A stretch of DNA of 64,000 bases from Oreocharis arfaki (GCA_013398015.1 VZRR01007842.1:1501391-1565390); one strand, 5' to 3'. Shown: positions 1 through 13,455, counted from the first letter of the stretch. The notes: generated by a model from the sequence alone, not told the origin. Numbers and translations: made by a program.

Positions 1-359
1 GCTCTGGTGCTCCCACATCTTGTAATGTTTGTATTACTTGTGGGTTTTTCAGTCAGATTCATGCACAGCCTTGCCACATCGAGTAAAAAATAATCCCTAA
101 GGTTCCCATCACAGAAACAAGGGTCTGGTAACCCTGAGGTTTTATTTTCACTGAACTTTAGCTTTAGACTCTGCAATATGGAGCTGGAAAGCCTCAAATC
201 CCAGTTAATTCAACCAGAGGTTTCCAGACATATCTGACAACTGGTCCCTGATCTGGTTAAAGATCTCTCACTGGATCTTAAAAGCCATGTGGCAGCCATG
301 GAAAGTGCACTTTCAAGCTCAATTTTACTCCTAAACAAAGGATTTTAACTGTTTCCAAA

Positions 360-462
360 ACTTTTTTTTTTTTGTTGGTTTGGGTTTTTTGGTTTGTGGG
401 GGGGTTTTTTGTTTGTTTGTTTGGGGTTTTTTGTTATTGTTTTGTTTGGGTTTTTTTTCTTT
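360..462. repeat. T/G-rich low-complexity tract
   Basis: Runs of 6-12 T alternate with runs of 2-7 G on the plus strand, including one seven-G run. It is simple low-complexity DNA. Similar tracts recur near 9.2, 11.2 and 13.4 kb. The open frame across it is only a translation of the repeat and is not a gene. Confidence 0.85.
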
Positions 463-1547
463 TGTTCTGCCACTGTGGAACATTTAGAACATTTTTTTCT
501 CTATTTGTCCTTACTCAGAATCTTTGGATTCCCAATTAAAAGGAAAAGTATCATTTTCATCAGCTTTAACCAAAGTCCGAAAACAGAAAGAAGAATAAAA
601 CTCCCAAAACTGTAGTACAATCCCCTACTTGGGAAAGCTGTGGAGCTTTCCATCTTAAGAGCACAATTGCATCATTGGTTAGAAAGAGCAACACTCAGAA
701 TGGTTTTGCATTGGAAATACAGACAAATAGAAGAGTCTTTGTCATCACCATCAGAAAACAAAGAGTTGATCCTATTACTTATATAAGCTAAAGATTTGTA
801 TTTCCCTGCTTTTCATTTAAGTGTCTTTTTTTGAATCTTGGCCAGTGAATAAAATATTAGTCAAGAGGCTTGAGATGATGTGAAAAGAATGAAAAAACCA
901 CACTTTTTAAATTCATTTAAATCTTTTCATTCAACAAACTCAAATTTTGATATTTGGATTCACTAAATTTTTATTTTGGAATATTGTGGAGGAGGAGAAA
1001 GTTGTCTGTGATACACTTTGGTCTGGTGTCCCAAGAAAATAAGGATTATATTATCATGCTTGCCTGTCCTCCTTCACTCTTCCCACATCCCCAAAAGGTT
1101 TCGAATCTAGTTTTGATGAAATGTGTCAGAATGTTCTGCAGTTCTAACAGTTTCAGCAAAGTAGGCTTGTGAGTAAAGTTGGAAAATAAACACTATTAAT
1201 AGGCCATTAGAGGAATGTCTTGGGGTGACTTTATGATGCTGTATCCCCTATCGAAGAACAAATATAAATCTTATTAAACATGAGAAAATCTGCACCAGTA
1301 TTTCTCATTATGGTCCCACCACTTACAAATCAGCTCGTTACCAGTGCTGGGGAATTCAGGTTGTCTGTGTGATGATCCTCTGGCTGAATGCATAGGGCAA
1401 ATCCAAAAGTTTTAAAGAAACAAGAAACAGCAAAATAGAGGCAAGGATAAGGCTCTGAAGAAAGACTAGGGAAGACAAATATTACGGAATTGCCTTTAGC
1501 TGGGAATGGTCTGAAAGGATGCTTTCTTCTCACATTTGATCACAGTG

Positions 1548-1609
1548 AAAAAAAAAGAAAAAAAAAGAAAAAAAAAGAAAAAAAAAGAAAAAGAAAAGAA
1601 GAAAAAGAG
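1548..1609. repeat. A-rich microsatellite with 10-bp period
   Basis: Nine A followed by one G is repeated with a 10-bp period; the single Gs fall at 1557, 1567, 1577 and 1587. It then decays into shorter A/G units. Slippage and length variation are expected. It lies about 150 bp before the sequence gap and may have contributed to the broken assembly there. Confidence 0.9.
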
Positions 1610-1756
1610 TCCAAACTGGTATTGGATCTAGACATCTATTGAGGCTGAATGATCTGTGAGAATTATGGAGAAGTTTAAAAACAAAAAGGCAGGCCCTGAA
1701 AGAGAAGAAAAAAGCCTCCTCATCACACTGCACATGGCTCATAGACTGTGATGGAG

Positions 1757-1846
1757 NNNNNNNNNNNNNNNNNNNNNNNNNNNNNNNNNNNNNNNNNNNN
1801 NNNNNNNNNNNNNNNNNNNNNNNNNNNNNNNNNNNNNNNNNNNNNN
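1757..1846. other. Assembly gap of 90 N
   Basis: Ninety undetermined bases. The flanks show no obvious duplication. Any open frame drawn across this gap, such as the minus-strand frame 1530-2105, is an artefact. Confidence 0.98.
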
Positions 1847-3890
1847 GTGTAAACCCCAAAGCCATTTTAAAAGGAAAAAAAACCCCAAAATTGGAAAAAA
1901 CAGTCTTTGAATCATTGACAGAGGAAACAAGTCTTGTTTTGGAGCAGCTCCCTGTGAGTTCCCACCCCACCATTTTCTCTTCAAAAGAAAACTCTCCATC
2001 GTAAGTAGCTCTTACCCAGGTTTGCTGCCTTGATGTACTAATCAGTGGGATTAGGGGGCCAGTACCGAGCCAAGTGACAGTGTGATTGCCTGTGCAAGGC
2101 AGCATAAACAGCCAGGGTGTATTGAGCCCTCTGTAGCAACTGCCCCATGACAGTATTCCTTCATAGTAAGCAAAAGCAGGATAAACTGGTCTGCAATTAC
2201 CGAGAGGGTTAATTCGCTCCTTTTAACATAAACATAGATCTAAAATGAGATTATATTACATCAGAAACAACGCAAAGTTTGAAGATATTTGTTGAAAATT
2301 GGCCTAATGACTCTTTTGTCATTGTAATTCATGCCTTTCACCTTGCTAATATCCAGCAATTGCAAATTGGCATACTACCAGAAAATGAAAGTAGTATCTT
2401 TCACCTGTCCCGTTTGCTTTATTTGCTCTTTCTCCTTCTTTCTTATGTACTTTTCAGACACGATGGACTTTCTTTTAAAAGCTGCTAGTCATTTTCAATT
2501 TATAACCACTGTACAGCCAGCTGCCCGTTGTTTGTTTTTAAAACATGATGTTGTTTTTGGTTTGTTTTTTTTTTTGCTAAGCTAATGGCATCAAAACACC
2601 TGTGCAATTCTGCGCATTTTACAGCCCCTGGCTGACAACAGATTACACCCAAAGAAATCATGATCCCTTAACATGTCCTATACCCACCCAGGACACATGG
2701 CCTCCAAGCGTTTTGTTGAAGACAACAAAGAAACTCACGAGGACTATTTCTGGAGGTGCTAGACATTATCAGAGCTTTTCTAACGCTGGCACAGAGCCAG
2801 CAGCCTGACCCTGTCTTTGTAGAGACTCAGAAGAAAGCCCAAGCCATGAGCTGGTCTGCCCACGTATGGAACACCATATGAGGGGTCTCCAGCCATGAGC
2901 ACCTCCACTGGGGGACAGGGAGAGCACCTGGTGGGCAGTAGGTGCGGTGGTGTGGGGCTGAAACCCTGCAGAGGGGGGAAAGAAGGCAGCACAGGCTGTT
3001 TTGAAGGTGGTATTGCTGAGCTGGGCTGGGCCCCAGCTGCCTGCCTTGCCTGCTCCCCTCCCACAGCAGCGAACTCACAGCCCTGCAGAAGCTGTTATCA
3101 TGTGCCACCACCAATTACTCGCAGAAATTCTCCTCCCTTTAGTCCTCCAGCAGATGTCTTGTGGCTCAGATTCAGGAAAATCACTACACCCATCTTGGAC
3201 ACAGCAGACACATCTTCCAGTGGCACTAGAAGCAAGGAAGGAATTTGCCATGCCCTTATAAGGGCAAATTTTCCATATATTGCAGAGTCACATGGACTTC
3301 AGGCTTAGGAATTGCCCTGTTTCAATTAACACAGGCAGGCTGTGCTGCCACTGTGCCCTGAGGGTGATGGTGACATGTCCTGTACCTATATATCTTTATA
3401 TTCTATAGTTTGTTATTTATTAAGTGTTCCTTTCCAGAAGAATCATCAGTACTAACCAGACCAGAGAGGAGAGGAGTCCTCTTTGCCAGGAAGCTTCTCC
3501 TCTCAAGATTCCAGTTTCATGAATCAGATTTCTGTTTAACTCATTTTATCTGGCACAAAACACACCGGATTCACTCTGTGTGGAGAAGTAACAGCAGAAA
3601 ACGATGCAGGCATCTTTCAGGGGGGAATAAGCTGGTATATGAAGGGAATAAGCTAGTGTATCAAATCCAGTTAGTTGTCTTTTCTTCAAGCACACAAAAC
3701 TTGCCAGATAGATGCACTCTGCTGTCAGTTTCTAGCTTTCTTTCTCTTCCTTATCACTCTGTTAGGAATCTGTTTTGTAAACACCTGCACACCAGTTTAT
3801 GAAAGACCTGTGGCTATAAGGGCAGCAGGAAGAATTTGCAAGAGTTTTGTTACAGTGCTGACATGCTCTCAGGGGATATAGGGGCATATA

Positions 3891-3945
3891 TCCCCTGATT
3901 CAAACAATTCAATTCCCCTGATTGAATCCCCTGATTCAAACAATG
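3891..3945. repeat. Small direct repeat, 36-bp spacing
   Basis: An 18-bp unit beginning tcccctgattcaaac occurs at 3891-3908 and again at 3928-3945 or one base earlier. A partial copy (cccctgatt) lies between them. It is a local duplication or a decayed minisatellite. Confidence 0.7.
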
Positions 3946-5344
3946 TCTCACAGATCTGTTTTCCTCCTGTGGCTAAGCAAGGTTTAATCTGTTAGAAGGT
4001 TTGGCGGACATCTTTAAAAAATACGTGGTATAAAAATACCAAAATTTGTGTCTGAGATTAAAATACAGCTTTGCCTTTCCACTGACAGCATGAGGTGCAT
4101 GCTGTTTGCTTACTCATCACAGTAACCAGTCTGGTGCATCTTCCTAGGTTTTCAATATTACATTATCTGAGGATATAAAATCAAGTTGGCAGAATGAGTC
4201 AGCTGATAGATTATTGCCTAGTAAAAAAAAAAGCACTGGAATGTCATTATATTTGCCTACAAAGAACTACAGGTACCTGTGAGGTTGTTAAGATAATAAG
4301 CATGAACTTGATTTCCGCTATTATGCTTTGCTTCGTGTCTCAGATATGTCTTTTATTTAATTTTTCGTTAATATCCTAGAGTTGACAAAATAATTCAGAG
4401 AAATTAAAATGATGAATATTGTTTCATTGGTCTCATTAAAAAGTCAAGCAATACCACAATAGCAATAAAAGTTGTTTAAAAAAAACAAACAGTCCCAGCT
4501 CAATGGTATCAAATAGAAATAAGAAAATGGCATATTAACTCCAATGTTAACAGGAGTACAGTTCACATTGCTAATTTTTTTTTTTTTCTACTTTGGACAC
4601 CATACCTAATTCTCTTTTTTTGTAGAGCTGAAAAATAATATTTCGCTTTACACATATATGATATATTCCCAGCTAGAGCTGGGACAGATGATTGCTGTCT
4701 GGCAGTTGCTGCTGCTGCTAACCCTTTACACAGCAGAAAAAAAGCCCAACAGCAGCAAAGCAAATGACGGAGGAATTCAATTAATTGTCCATCTGGAAGC
4801 TGGAAACAGTTGTCCGCTCTGCCACCGGGAGCCTGTACATTCTCCCAGTTTTTTCCTGACATGCCTGTGGAACAGCAACTTGACAGCTCCCCACAAGTTT
4901 TCCCTCAGGTCTGGTCTGGCCAAGGCAACAGATATGGTGGCCTCACTTTGCTCCCAAGGAGCACTTCTCTGCTGCCGGCCTGTGGGACAGGTGAGCTCAA
5001 GCTACAGACGGTCATTCAAGTAGACACTTTGGGAGAAATATGCTCATCTTTCTCCTGCATTGGCCAAGGCATTTTAGGTATAAATACCGTAATACCAGTG
5101 GGGCTCTTCAGGAAGACTTGGAGAGAATCACATCAGCAAGGTGGTCTGACTGCAGGACTGATGAAAAGTGTTACCTGAGGCTCACCGGGTAACAAAGACC
5201 GTGTTTGCACATAGCTGCGGATTGAGCCCTAGCAGCCTCCAGCTGAGTCCACCGGCAGTTGGAAGGCCTGGCACACTTCCCCACCAGGAGGACTTTGGAG
5301 GTAAAAGGCATCTGTGGAAGGCTGACCCTGGCTGGAAACCAAGT

Positions 5345-5990
5345 GCTCATTAAAGCCAATATGAGTCCCTCCCACAGGATGTAGTCCTTCAGGAACAGGC
5401 TGCTCCAGTGTGGGTCCCCCATGGGTCAAAAGTCCTGACGGCAAACCTGCTCCCATGTAGACTCCTCTCTCCACAGGGCCACAGGTCCTGCCAGGAGCCT
5501 GCTCCAACAGGGGCTTCCCATGGGGTCCTTCAGGTACATCCACCTGCTCTGGTGTGGGGTCCTCCCTGAGCTTCAGGTGGTTCTGTGCTCCTCCATGGGC
5601 TGCAGAGGCACAGCTGCCTCACCATGGTCTGCACCCCAGGCTGCAGGGGAACCACTGCTCCATTGCCTGGAGCACCTTCTGCCCCTCCTTCTTCCCTGAC
5701 CTTGGGTCTGCAGGGCTGTTCCTCTCTCATGTTCTCATTCCTCTCTCTGGCTGCAGTTGCTTTTGTGCAGTAAGTTTTCCCCCTTCTTGAATGTGTTATG
5801 CCAGAAGTCCTGCCACCATTGCTGATGGGCTCAGCCTTGGCCTGCAGCAGGCCCATTTTGGAGCCAGCTGGCACTGGCTCCATCAAATGTGTAGGAAGTT
5901 TCTAGCAACTTCTCACAGCAACCATGCCCATAGCCCCCTCTCCTGCTACCAAAACCTCACCACACAAACCCAATGCAGCATTCCACCCTC
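5345..5990 (-). mobile_element. Avian LTR/ERV-type interspersed repeat fragment
   Basis: This GC-rich block holds degenerate repeats of the type 'ctgctccagtgtgggtccc' alternating with ccatggg and cacagg motifs. It ends with 'ctaccaaaacctcacc' followed by acaaaccc. From memory, it matches a very abundant bird repeat that belongs to long LTRs of endogenous retroviruses; in that known orientation the element reads on the minus strand and begins near 5990. Many CpG sites of the remembered consensus appear as TpG or CpA, so the copy is old. No retroviral protein is readable. The class is recalled rather than computed, and both edges are approximate. Confidence 0.65.
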
Positions 5991-8900
5991 CTGGCCTCCC
6001 AGGGGAAGGGCAGATATCTACATAGCTGGCCATCAGTCCCCATCCAAGATCTTCTCCTCCCATTGCCAGGAGCAGAGCCCTCTCTGATCATCAGTGAAAG
6101 AAAGCTGGTATTGCAAACGAAGGAAAAGCTAGTGTGGAAGCAGCAAGGAAAAACTCAAAACTATGATACTGAGGTGTGGAAGGAAGACGACTTGCCTGAG
6201 CCCTCTCTTAACATATAAACAAATTCCACAGGCAAAATCCGAAATGGCAGAGCAGAACCACAGTTTCCAGAGGCTTTTCTGTCACAGAAGCCATGACTAC
6301 TAGCTATAAAAACAGAATTAATGGTCAGTAGCTTCCTGTCATCTCAGATAGGTACGAAACAAGAGGGGCACAGGTGCTGCCAGCCCGTCCTCGGTCATGA
6401 CCACGGTGGCTGTCACACTGCCCGCCTGGGGAACGCCGCAGCTCTGGAGAAGTGATGGTTCCTCACTGCTCCTGAGGGTGATCGCCACAGAGAGGGCAGC
6501 ACCTTCCTACAGCAACATGCTTTTTTCTTCCCCCTGGATAATTTCCCTTTACTGAAGCCTAGCAAAATTGCCCAGTATTGCTTTCTCTGAGCATGAACTG
6601 CTCGTAGGATGGTTGACTAACTCTTTCCTGCAGCACTGTGGTGGGAGGAAAAGGCATGTCCTCTCTAATTTAATAAGTAAAATAAAATTGAGTGAAAATG
6701 AAAAATATTCTTAATGAAAGGTGGTTGTTTTCTTTTCTTTTTTTTTTTTTTGAATAAAGAAGAAAAATCCAAGTAAGAATAGTGTCCTGAATAGTTCCGA
6801 TAAACTTCTAAGCTTCCACTCGGAGAAAAAGAGTTACTGGAAAGCATTTCTGAGGCCAGAAAGAATTCTGTGTTTATTAACAGGCAAAGTTCAAAAGATT
6901 AATGATACAGAGTCTTTGATATTTCATCTTGCAAAAGAATAATTCTGATAAGAAAAGCATTTTGGCAAGAGCACCCTCACTGTTGAGCACATGATGGTTA
7001 CTCTGGAAGAGGGAACAAGATCTAACTTGTTGGAATGGCACTGCAAATGCAGAAGAAAAGCAGGTTTTACTGAGCACTGGTTCTAGACAGTTCTTGGGCT
7101 ACCTCTGACGCAGCACCAGTGGGAGGAATGAAATTAGAAAAACCATCTTATTCATGCAATTTATTTTTCCTCTTTCTCATTCCTGCTGGTTTTAATGTTG
7201 GGAAAGGATTCTCCAGGGGGATCACAAGGCCATTTGTCTCTGAATCACAGGGAACAACAGGCAGCTCAGTGAAAAGCCACACTAGGAGAAAAGAAATCCA
7301 AACCACAAGCCATCAAGGTGAGTTAGTATTTCTACTCCTGGTTTTGCAAGGGATTAACTATTAATAAAGATTTAACTAATCTCTGCTTTGCCTGTATGGA
7401 ATATGAAATATTAATAATGGCCATACATCTTCTAGATCTGTTTTATTTCCTCCACGGCAAGTCTGCAACAGTGAATACAGCTCCAGGCTGTTTCTATGTT
7501 ACTGCAACTCACATCATTATGCTTTTCTGACCCTTTTTCTCCATTATCATTAAAAAGAAAAAGGAAAAAGTTTTTTTTTTCCACTCAGACTCTGCTGTCA
7601 CTCTCCATACCCACCACATATTATTTGCCCCCCCATTATCTCAGCCACAACAGTAAAAGTACAGAATGAAGCACCGAGAAAAAGCCTGGAGCTATCTTAG
7701 AATGCCTGATGTCACAAGAATTACCTAACTTGCCACCTTCACTTTGCAATCAGATTTTGATGTGATACCATGGCTGGAAATCTGTGAAGTGTTTTTAGTT
7801 CTGACTTTACTTCTGCCTCTCTCTTGTTTATGTATTTTTGTCATCTCTAGAAGCTTTGCGTTTTATTTGCTTTACTTTGATTTCACAAATATTCTTATTC
7901 ATATTTTAGGCTGCATGAATGTCTGAGGTTTCTAGAACAGACTAAACCTCGGTTTTCAGGACAACCCGCAACTTCTAGTGCTGTATTAAAAGCCTTTTAG
8001 CCACAACCCATAAGACATACATCACTGTGGCAAATTTTTATTGATAGCCCTTTTTTCTCTCCTGGTTAGGAGATACCTCAAACTTCAGGACAACTTATTT
8101 TCTAGCCTAATAAAGGTTCCTAGTGCTGTCAGCTCTACCCCAGCTTCATCCTTGTGTCGCCTCAGTGTGGGAAGGAGGGCAGAGAAGGTGGGCATCCATT
8201 ACCTTCCTAACACTGAAGGACCTGCAAGGACTTCAGTCACAGGTGTCTTGGAAACAGGCCAGCTACTGTATGTGGGAGCCAAGTGAAATGTCTTGGTATT
8301 TTGAGCTGTTGTGATCTCATGATATGACACCAAATTAAAAAAAGAGAAAACAAACTACATCAGATTTGACCTTTTCCAGTTCTGGACAAAACATATTATC
8401 AAAGATGATTTTGCTTTCATCTCTCTTCCATTAATATGTGCCTCCCTAGCAAATATTTTATGAATCCCATTGGTTTCCGTGCAGCAAAAACAGATGTTAA
8501 AAGAAACCAATCTAAAGGAAACAGTTTGGCTTTTGGAGTGTTGGGCCTTTTGGTTCTGTTTTTTTCCTTTTTTTTTCTTTTTTTGATCTCTACTTTATTC
8601 TTTTGTCCAGAAATTACAAAATTGGTTCCCAACTTGGAATACAATTGTTTATGACAATAAATCAGTTGACTTCACTGCTGCAGTGCCATCCAAAATGACT
8701 TTGTAATCTGGAAAAAAATAATTGTTCTGAGGAGAAAGGGAGCAATGGACATTTCCCAGGCTTTTTTGACCTTCTGAGCAAGAATTGGAGCTTGCCTAGT
8801 GGTTTAGATGCTAATCTATCTACCCAGTGTGTGGGTGTGCGTTGAGTCACAGCCAACATGTGCACTCACTTCTAAAACAGGGCTTCCTAAATATTTTTGT

Positions 8901-9175
8901 AAGGGTAGCTTTTGTTTAACTTTCATTTGGCAGAGTCCCACATTGGGAATGGTCAAAAGCTCAGGAAGAACCATATGTTGCATGTAGAGCTGCTAAGAAC
9001 AACTTTGAAAGTTTTCAAATCTTTTTCTCTCAAACTGAAAAAGAAAAGCCTCACCCTCCCCCCCACATGATTCGAGATATTGCTTTTTTCTCGCCCACTT
9101 GCCAGAAAACCACATCTGTCAGACTTCAAGTGGGCAACAACTGTCTGTCTACAGTGAAGATAAATGTCTTTTTGT

Positions 9176-9292
9176 CTGGGTTTTGGGTTTTTTTTTTTTG
9201 GTTTGTTCATTGGGTTTTTTTGTTGTTGTTGTTTAGTTGGGTTTAGGTTTATCTTGTTGGGGTTTTTTTGTGTATTTGTTGTGTTTGCTTTT
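9176..9292. repeat. T/G-rich low-complexity tract
   Basis: The plus strand is nearly all T and G, in runs of up to 12 T separated by G2-G4 and including (GTT)n. No coding meaning. The minus-strand frame over it reads as Lys/Asn/Pro low complexity. Confidence 0.85.
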
Positions 9293-10035
9293 TTAACCTG
9301 TGCCCAGTTAACCAAAACTCAAGGGGCACTCTGCTGAGGATGTTCCAGACAACTGTATAGATGTAAGTCTGAGCAAACATGATACAGTGGCCGTGTACAG
9401 GCAGCGGGTACTATAGAGGTTTCTGCAGGGACAAGTATTTTTTTGATATTGTTCTCCCTATTCCATAACTGGGAATGGGGATAATGAACATGTTTCAGTC
9501 AAAGCATCACAGGTGTTACAAATTGCTTTCTCTCTTGGAGGCCCTGTTATTAACCCAGTTACTGCTGGTAATAATAGCTGCTGCTCTGCAAATAAGCCTG
9601 AAAAATGCACTGGGGCCAGATTCAATAAAGGGCTTAGGTGACTCAGCGTTAAGTTGATGTAATACCTCGTATTTAAGATCTCAGGCCTTTGAGCAGAGTC
9701 TGAACCCTGAGCAATAGATCTATAAAGTGCACAAAGAGTGCTAGGTGCTTGCAATAACAACCCCAAGCAGCTTAGCATGTACCTGCTTAGACCTAGCCAA
9801 TAAAGCTGGCTGGGTGGGGAGAGAAACCTTAAAACGCACCTATTAGACCTGCAAAGAGGTACTTGCATTTGGTTGGGATCTGCAAACTGGATCCCTTCCA
9901 AAATATAACTTTGTGGGCTTTCCCCCCCTTTATTTATTTCCTTTTTCTTTTTTCTCTTTCCCTTCAGAGAACTGTGCAGGCCTTATGGTTTTTGACGTTC
10001 CCTCTTCGCCACAGTTACCACACAATCATAGAAGA

Positions 10036-10112
10036 CTCTGCTGCTAAAGCAGTGACCTGGGAATTGGATGTCCTAAGTTTAGTTCCCTGCTTTGGCTGCA
10101 CAGTGTGCGTGG
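10036..10112 (+). mobile_element. Possible MIR-like SINE remnant
   Basis: The pattern 'gctaaagcagtgacctggga', then ttggatgtcctaagttta and gttccctgctttggctgcac, follows the order of MIR-type SINEs: an A-box-like start, 'gacctggg' and then 'gttc..tgc..tggctgc'. It is short and diverged, so this is a suggestion only. Confidence 0.3.
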
Positions 10113-11149
10113 GAAGGGGGCTTCATTTCCTGCCCACCCTCCTCCCCCCGAGCTGATGCCAGTAGCAGCTCTAAAGTAGGTCAGTACGAGTGGGCTGGAG
10201 GGATGTGCGCCTCATCCTCCATCTGGAACTGTGCAGGAAACTTTTCAAGGTACACTAGTCCATAGAGAGAAAGAGCATGTTAGGCAGCCAAGTCGTGTTT
10301 CCTCATGCTCAGAACACTCACCTGGCATGAGGGCATCCAGGTTTCTGGCCCTTGTCTCTGCCTGGTTTTCTGTGTTTTAACCACCAGTGATTAAATGTGA
10401 ATGACAAGAAAAAGAAGCCCCAGCAGGGAAAGTAAAGCTCAGGCCTGCCCAGCTCTGTGAGGAGTGAGTAACCAGCACCAGGCTAGTGGTGTGGTTGAAG
10501 TGGGACTGCCTGTTGCCAGAGTAGCCTCGCATGGCTTTCTCTCAAGAGACTGAAAAGATTTGAACATTCCCTGTTCAAATAGGGAATGAAAATCTCCAAG
10601 TCCTCTAAAGTAAATACTCAGTCTACTATGTAGTGCTCAGGCAGAGGAGAGGAATTCTGCATTTTGGCAGCAAAAAGCAAGAGTCACTGCACATAATAAG
10701 GTGAGAAATATGTCCCTGAAAGTTGAGTATGCTTAGAGTACACTTGTGGGACCAATTTTCCTTACAATAGTCTTAGTTAGGGACATGTACAAAGTGACCT
10801 TTGAATCACTCACTCAACTCTACTAAGATTGGGACATCTCAGGGTCTGACAGCTTCAAGATCTTGGTAAACTGAAAAGCAAATAAGTTTTTGAACTTAAT
10901 CACCACCACCTTTTTTAGTATTTCAGTCTTCAATATCTCAGCTGGATTGAGTCCCAGCTCAGAAAATCTGGTATGTATTTGACACCTCGCTCCTTTTAAA
11001 TGAGTGGCGAGGGATAGAGTCTCCTGCTGACTGCACTGCTCCAAACTCCATCCCTCTGGAAGGAAACACCACGTAAAATTTTGTACTCAGTTGCCTCATT
11101 ACAACTTTGACAGCATAACTGGGCCAAAAATACAATAGCAGGTTTGGTT

Positions 11150-11325
11150 TGTGAAGGTTTTCTTGGTTCATTTTGGTTTTGTTGGTTTGTTTGCTTTTGT
11201 TTGGTTGGTGGTTTTTTTTTTTTTGTTTGGTGTTTTTTTAATTTGGTTGTTTTTCTGGGTTTTTTTGGTTTTTTGTTTGTTTGTTTTTTGAGGGGGGTTG
11301 TTTGTTTTGTTTTTGTTTCATTTTT
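11150..11325. repeat. Long T/G-rich low-complexity tract
   Basis: About 175 bp made of T3-T13 runs separated by G1-G6. It is the longest tract of this type in the window. The open frames on both strands, Phe/Val/Gly-rich one way and Lys/Thr/Gln/Asn-rich the other, are consequences of composition. Confidence 0.85.
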
Positions 11326-13337
11326 CATCGGCAAAGTTACGCTACGGTATCGTGAGAAATGTAAGTAGACCCCTCACTACCAACAGGTTTATGTGGCCAA
11401 TGCAGTAGAACCTCTACCCCTTGGGAATCCAGCACAACAGAAACCTCACAGATGTGATTGTAGTAAAAAACTCAAGAGAGTCATAAACCTTCCCAGCCCC
11501 AGGACTGCAGCAGGCCGTAGATGTGTGTATGATGCCTTTGCGAGGTGACGTATGCTGAGCGATACTGCAGACCTAGTCTGAGTCCATTTTAAACTTCCTT
11601 CTGCTGTTTTCTCCCTGAACATTGTTTCCCTTTCTTGCAAAGTTAGCCTAGGCTGGCCTCCCACTGTCCCTCAGAGCCCATCCTCCTGCACAGGGAGCTG
11701 AACGCCTCCAGCTGCTGGTAGCATTCCCACCCACGTTACCACAGCAGCACAAACAGCAAAACATTAAACACAAGGATGCTGTGTGGGCAAAGTCCCTGCA
11801 TCCTCCGGGTTCCTGAGCAGCCTTTATGCAGCTGCCAGGCCCCTGGAGGAGCCTGCAGTGTTTGCTCCATCTCCTTTACCAGCTAAGCCTGGCATATTCG
11901 GGACAACCAAGATAACCTGTGCAAAATGAGTAGTCAGCACTGGTTACATCAGCTTTATGCAGAGAAGATTTTTAGTGGCCAGTCTACTCAGCAGGAACAT
12001 AACTTAAACTGCTTCCCCAAAAATACTTCTCTGTAACCTTTTACAGGTGCATTTGTCCTTCTTATATGTCTGCCTGGGCTCCACCCTTGCATTGCATAAG
12101 CCCTTCTTCCAAAGATAAGTCAACACAGAGGAATTCACACGGAAGTATCTTTCAATGCGGGTCTGAGTGGAGAAGCATGTGAATAGCATGTGCGTTACTT
12201 TTGGCCTGTTTTGAGTTTATTTTTTCTTCCTTTGGACATATCTGATCTTCAGAGAAAGTCAGGAGTGATACAGACTTCATTTCCTATTAGCTGACTACAG
12301 CTATAGATTGGATTGACATACACTGACGTGTTAATTTGGCAAGATATCAAAAAATCAGAGCCAAAAAAGCTGCCAGGCAGCACAGTTCCCTGGAAAACAG
12401 ATTTCCTTAAATAAATCTTTTGTTTTGACAGTATGACAGCTCTGTTCAAGAACTGTATCTGTATTGGAACAGCATATTTTGATTTCTCCAAGACATGCCA
12501 TTTAACTGTGCGTGACATTTTGATTTAAAATGTGCGTTTACTGGAACTTACAGAGGGCGTGCTAGATGGATTAGAAATTGATTCCCTGTTAGGTTTTAAA
12601 AAGGTAACTGTTTGTCAGGAGGTAACTAGGGCTGTTTTTCTCATGATCCACTGGAGACCAGTTCTTAGTCTGACATGATTTAATGTGTTAATCCACAGTC
12701 CAAACAAGACAAAAGAAAAGAAGTATTTACTGGCAAATTTGAGAAGTGATTAAAAAAGTTATATTGGTGACAGAGAATCACCCTGCTTTGAGGATGACCA
12801 TTCACTTAAAAGGCTAAGTCTAAAAGAATGCATTCTGACATGATCATACAAAAAATTTAGATTTGAAAATTAAAAAAAAAGAAAATTAAAAAATTAGACT
12901 GAGAATGAGAAAGTGTCAGGGAAAACTCTTGCAGATAAAGACTTCTTAAATATTCCTCCTAGGCAACCACCACATTTTTGTCTTCTCAAGACAGAGAGAG
13001 AACAGATATCTGCCACATCTTCTCATCAGCACATACATAATAGCACAGTACTGCTCTTAGACAGCAAGGATGAAATATATTAATTTTACCATGTTTTTTC
13101 AAATCTGAAATCTAAGTAAGCCATCCTGAATTTGTGTTTGACATTTCATAGCTGAGAAACAGTCATCAAAAACAAGCAAACAAACAAAAAACAACCCTCA
13201 TCCCAAACACAAATAATTTTTGGTTGAAATATCTTTGGTTTTAACATAAAGGTGATTTGATTTTGGAATGACTGGAAAAAAAAAAAAAAGGTAGTTATTT
13301 ACTCTGTGACAGAAAATTAAAGTACAAGCACGAAAGT

Positions 13338-13455
13338 TTTGGGGTTTTTTTGAGGGTTTTTTGTTTGTTGGTGAGTTTTTATTTCTTGTGGTTTGGTTTT
13401 TTTGGTTGGTTGGTTTTCTGTTTGATTGGTTGGTTTTTTGGTTTATTTTTGTAAA
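13338..13455. repeat. T/G-rich low-complexity tract
   Basis: The same T-run and G-pair composition as at 9.2 and 11.2 kb, including (TTGG)n units around 13400-13440. A 14-A run lies just upstream at about 13275-13289. Confidence 0.8.

Larger units (their letters stand above)
1..5344. other. Non-coding region without recognised genes
   Basis: No splice-bounded or family-recognisable coding segment was found on either strand. The open frames here are short, overlap on both strands and show no known motif. Content I can name is listed separately: a T/G-rich tract, an A-rich microsatellite, a 90-N gap and a small direct repeat. The part at 2.8-3.2 kb is GC-richer but has no promoter-like or protein-like signal I trust. 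Confidence 0.6.

Noticed and set aside
1530..2105. Minus-strand frame of 191 codons
   Set aside because: It runs through the 90-N gap and an A-rich microsatellite, so its length is meaningless.
4658..5178. Plus-strand frames of about 120 codons with a Leu-rich start resembling a signal peptide
   Set aside because: Two overlapping frames are equally long, there are no splice or promoter signals, and the peptide has no further protein-like structure.
5530..6218. Several frames of 60-118 codons at 5.5-6.2 kb
   Set aside because: Most lie within the LTR-type repeat and have no conserved protein content.
9610..9690. Sequence resembling an old amniote repeat (ggggccagattcaataaagg)
   Set aside because: Too short and diverged to name a family from memory.
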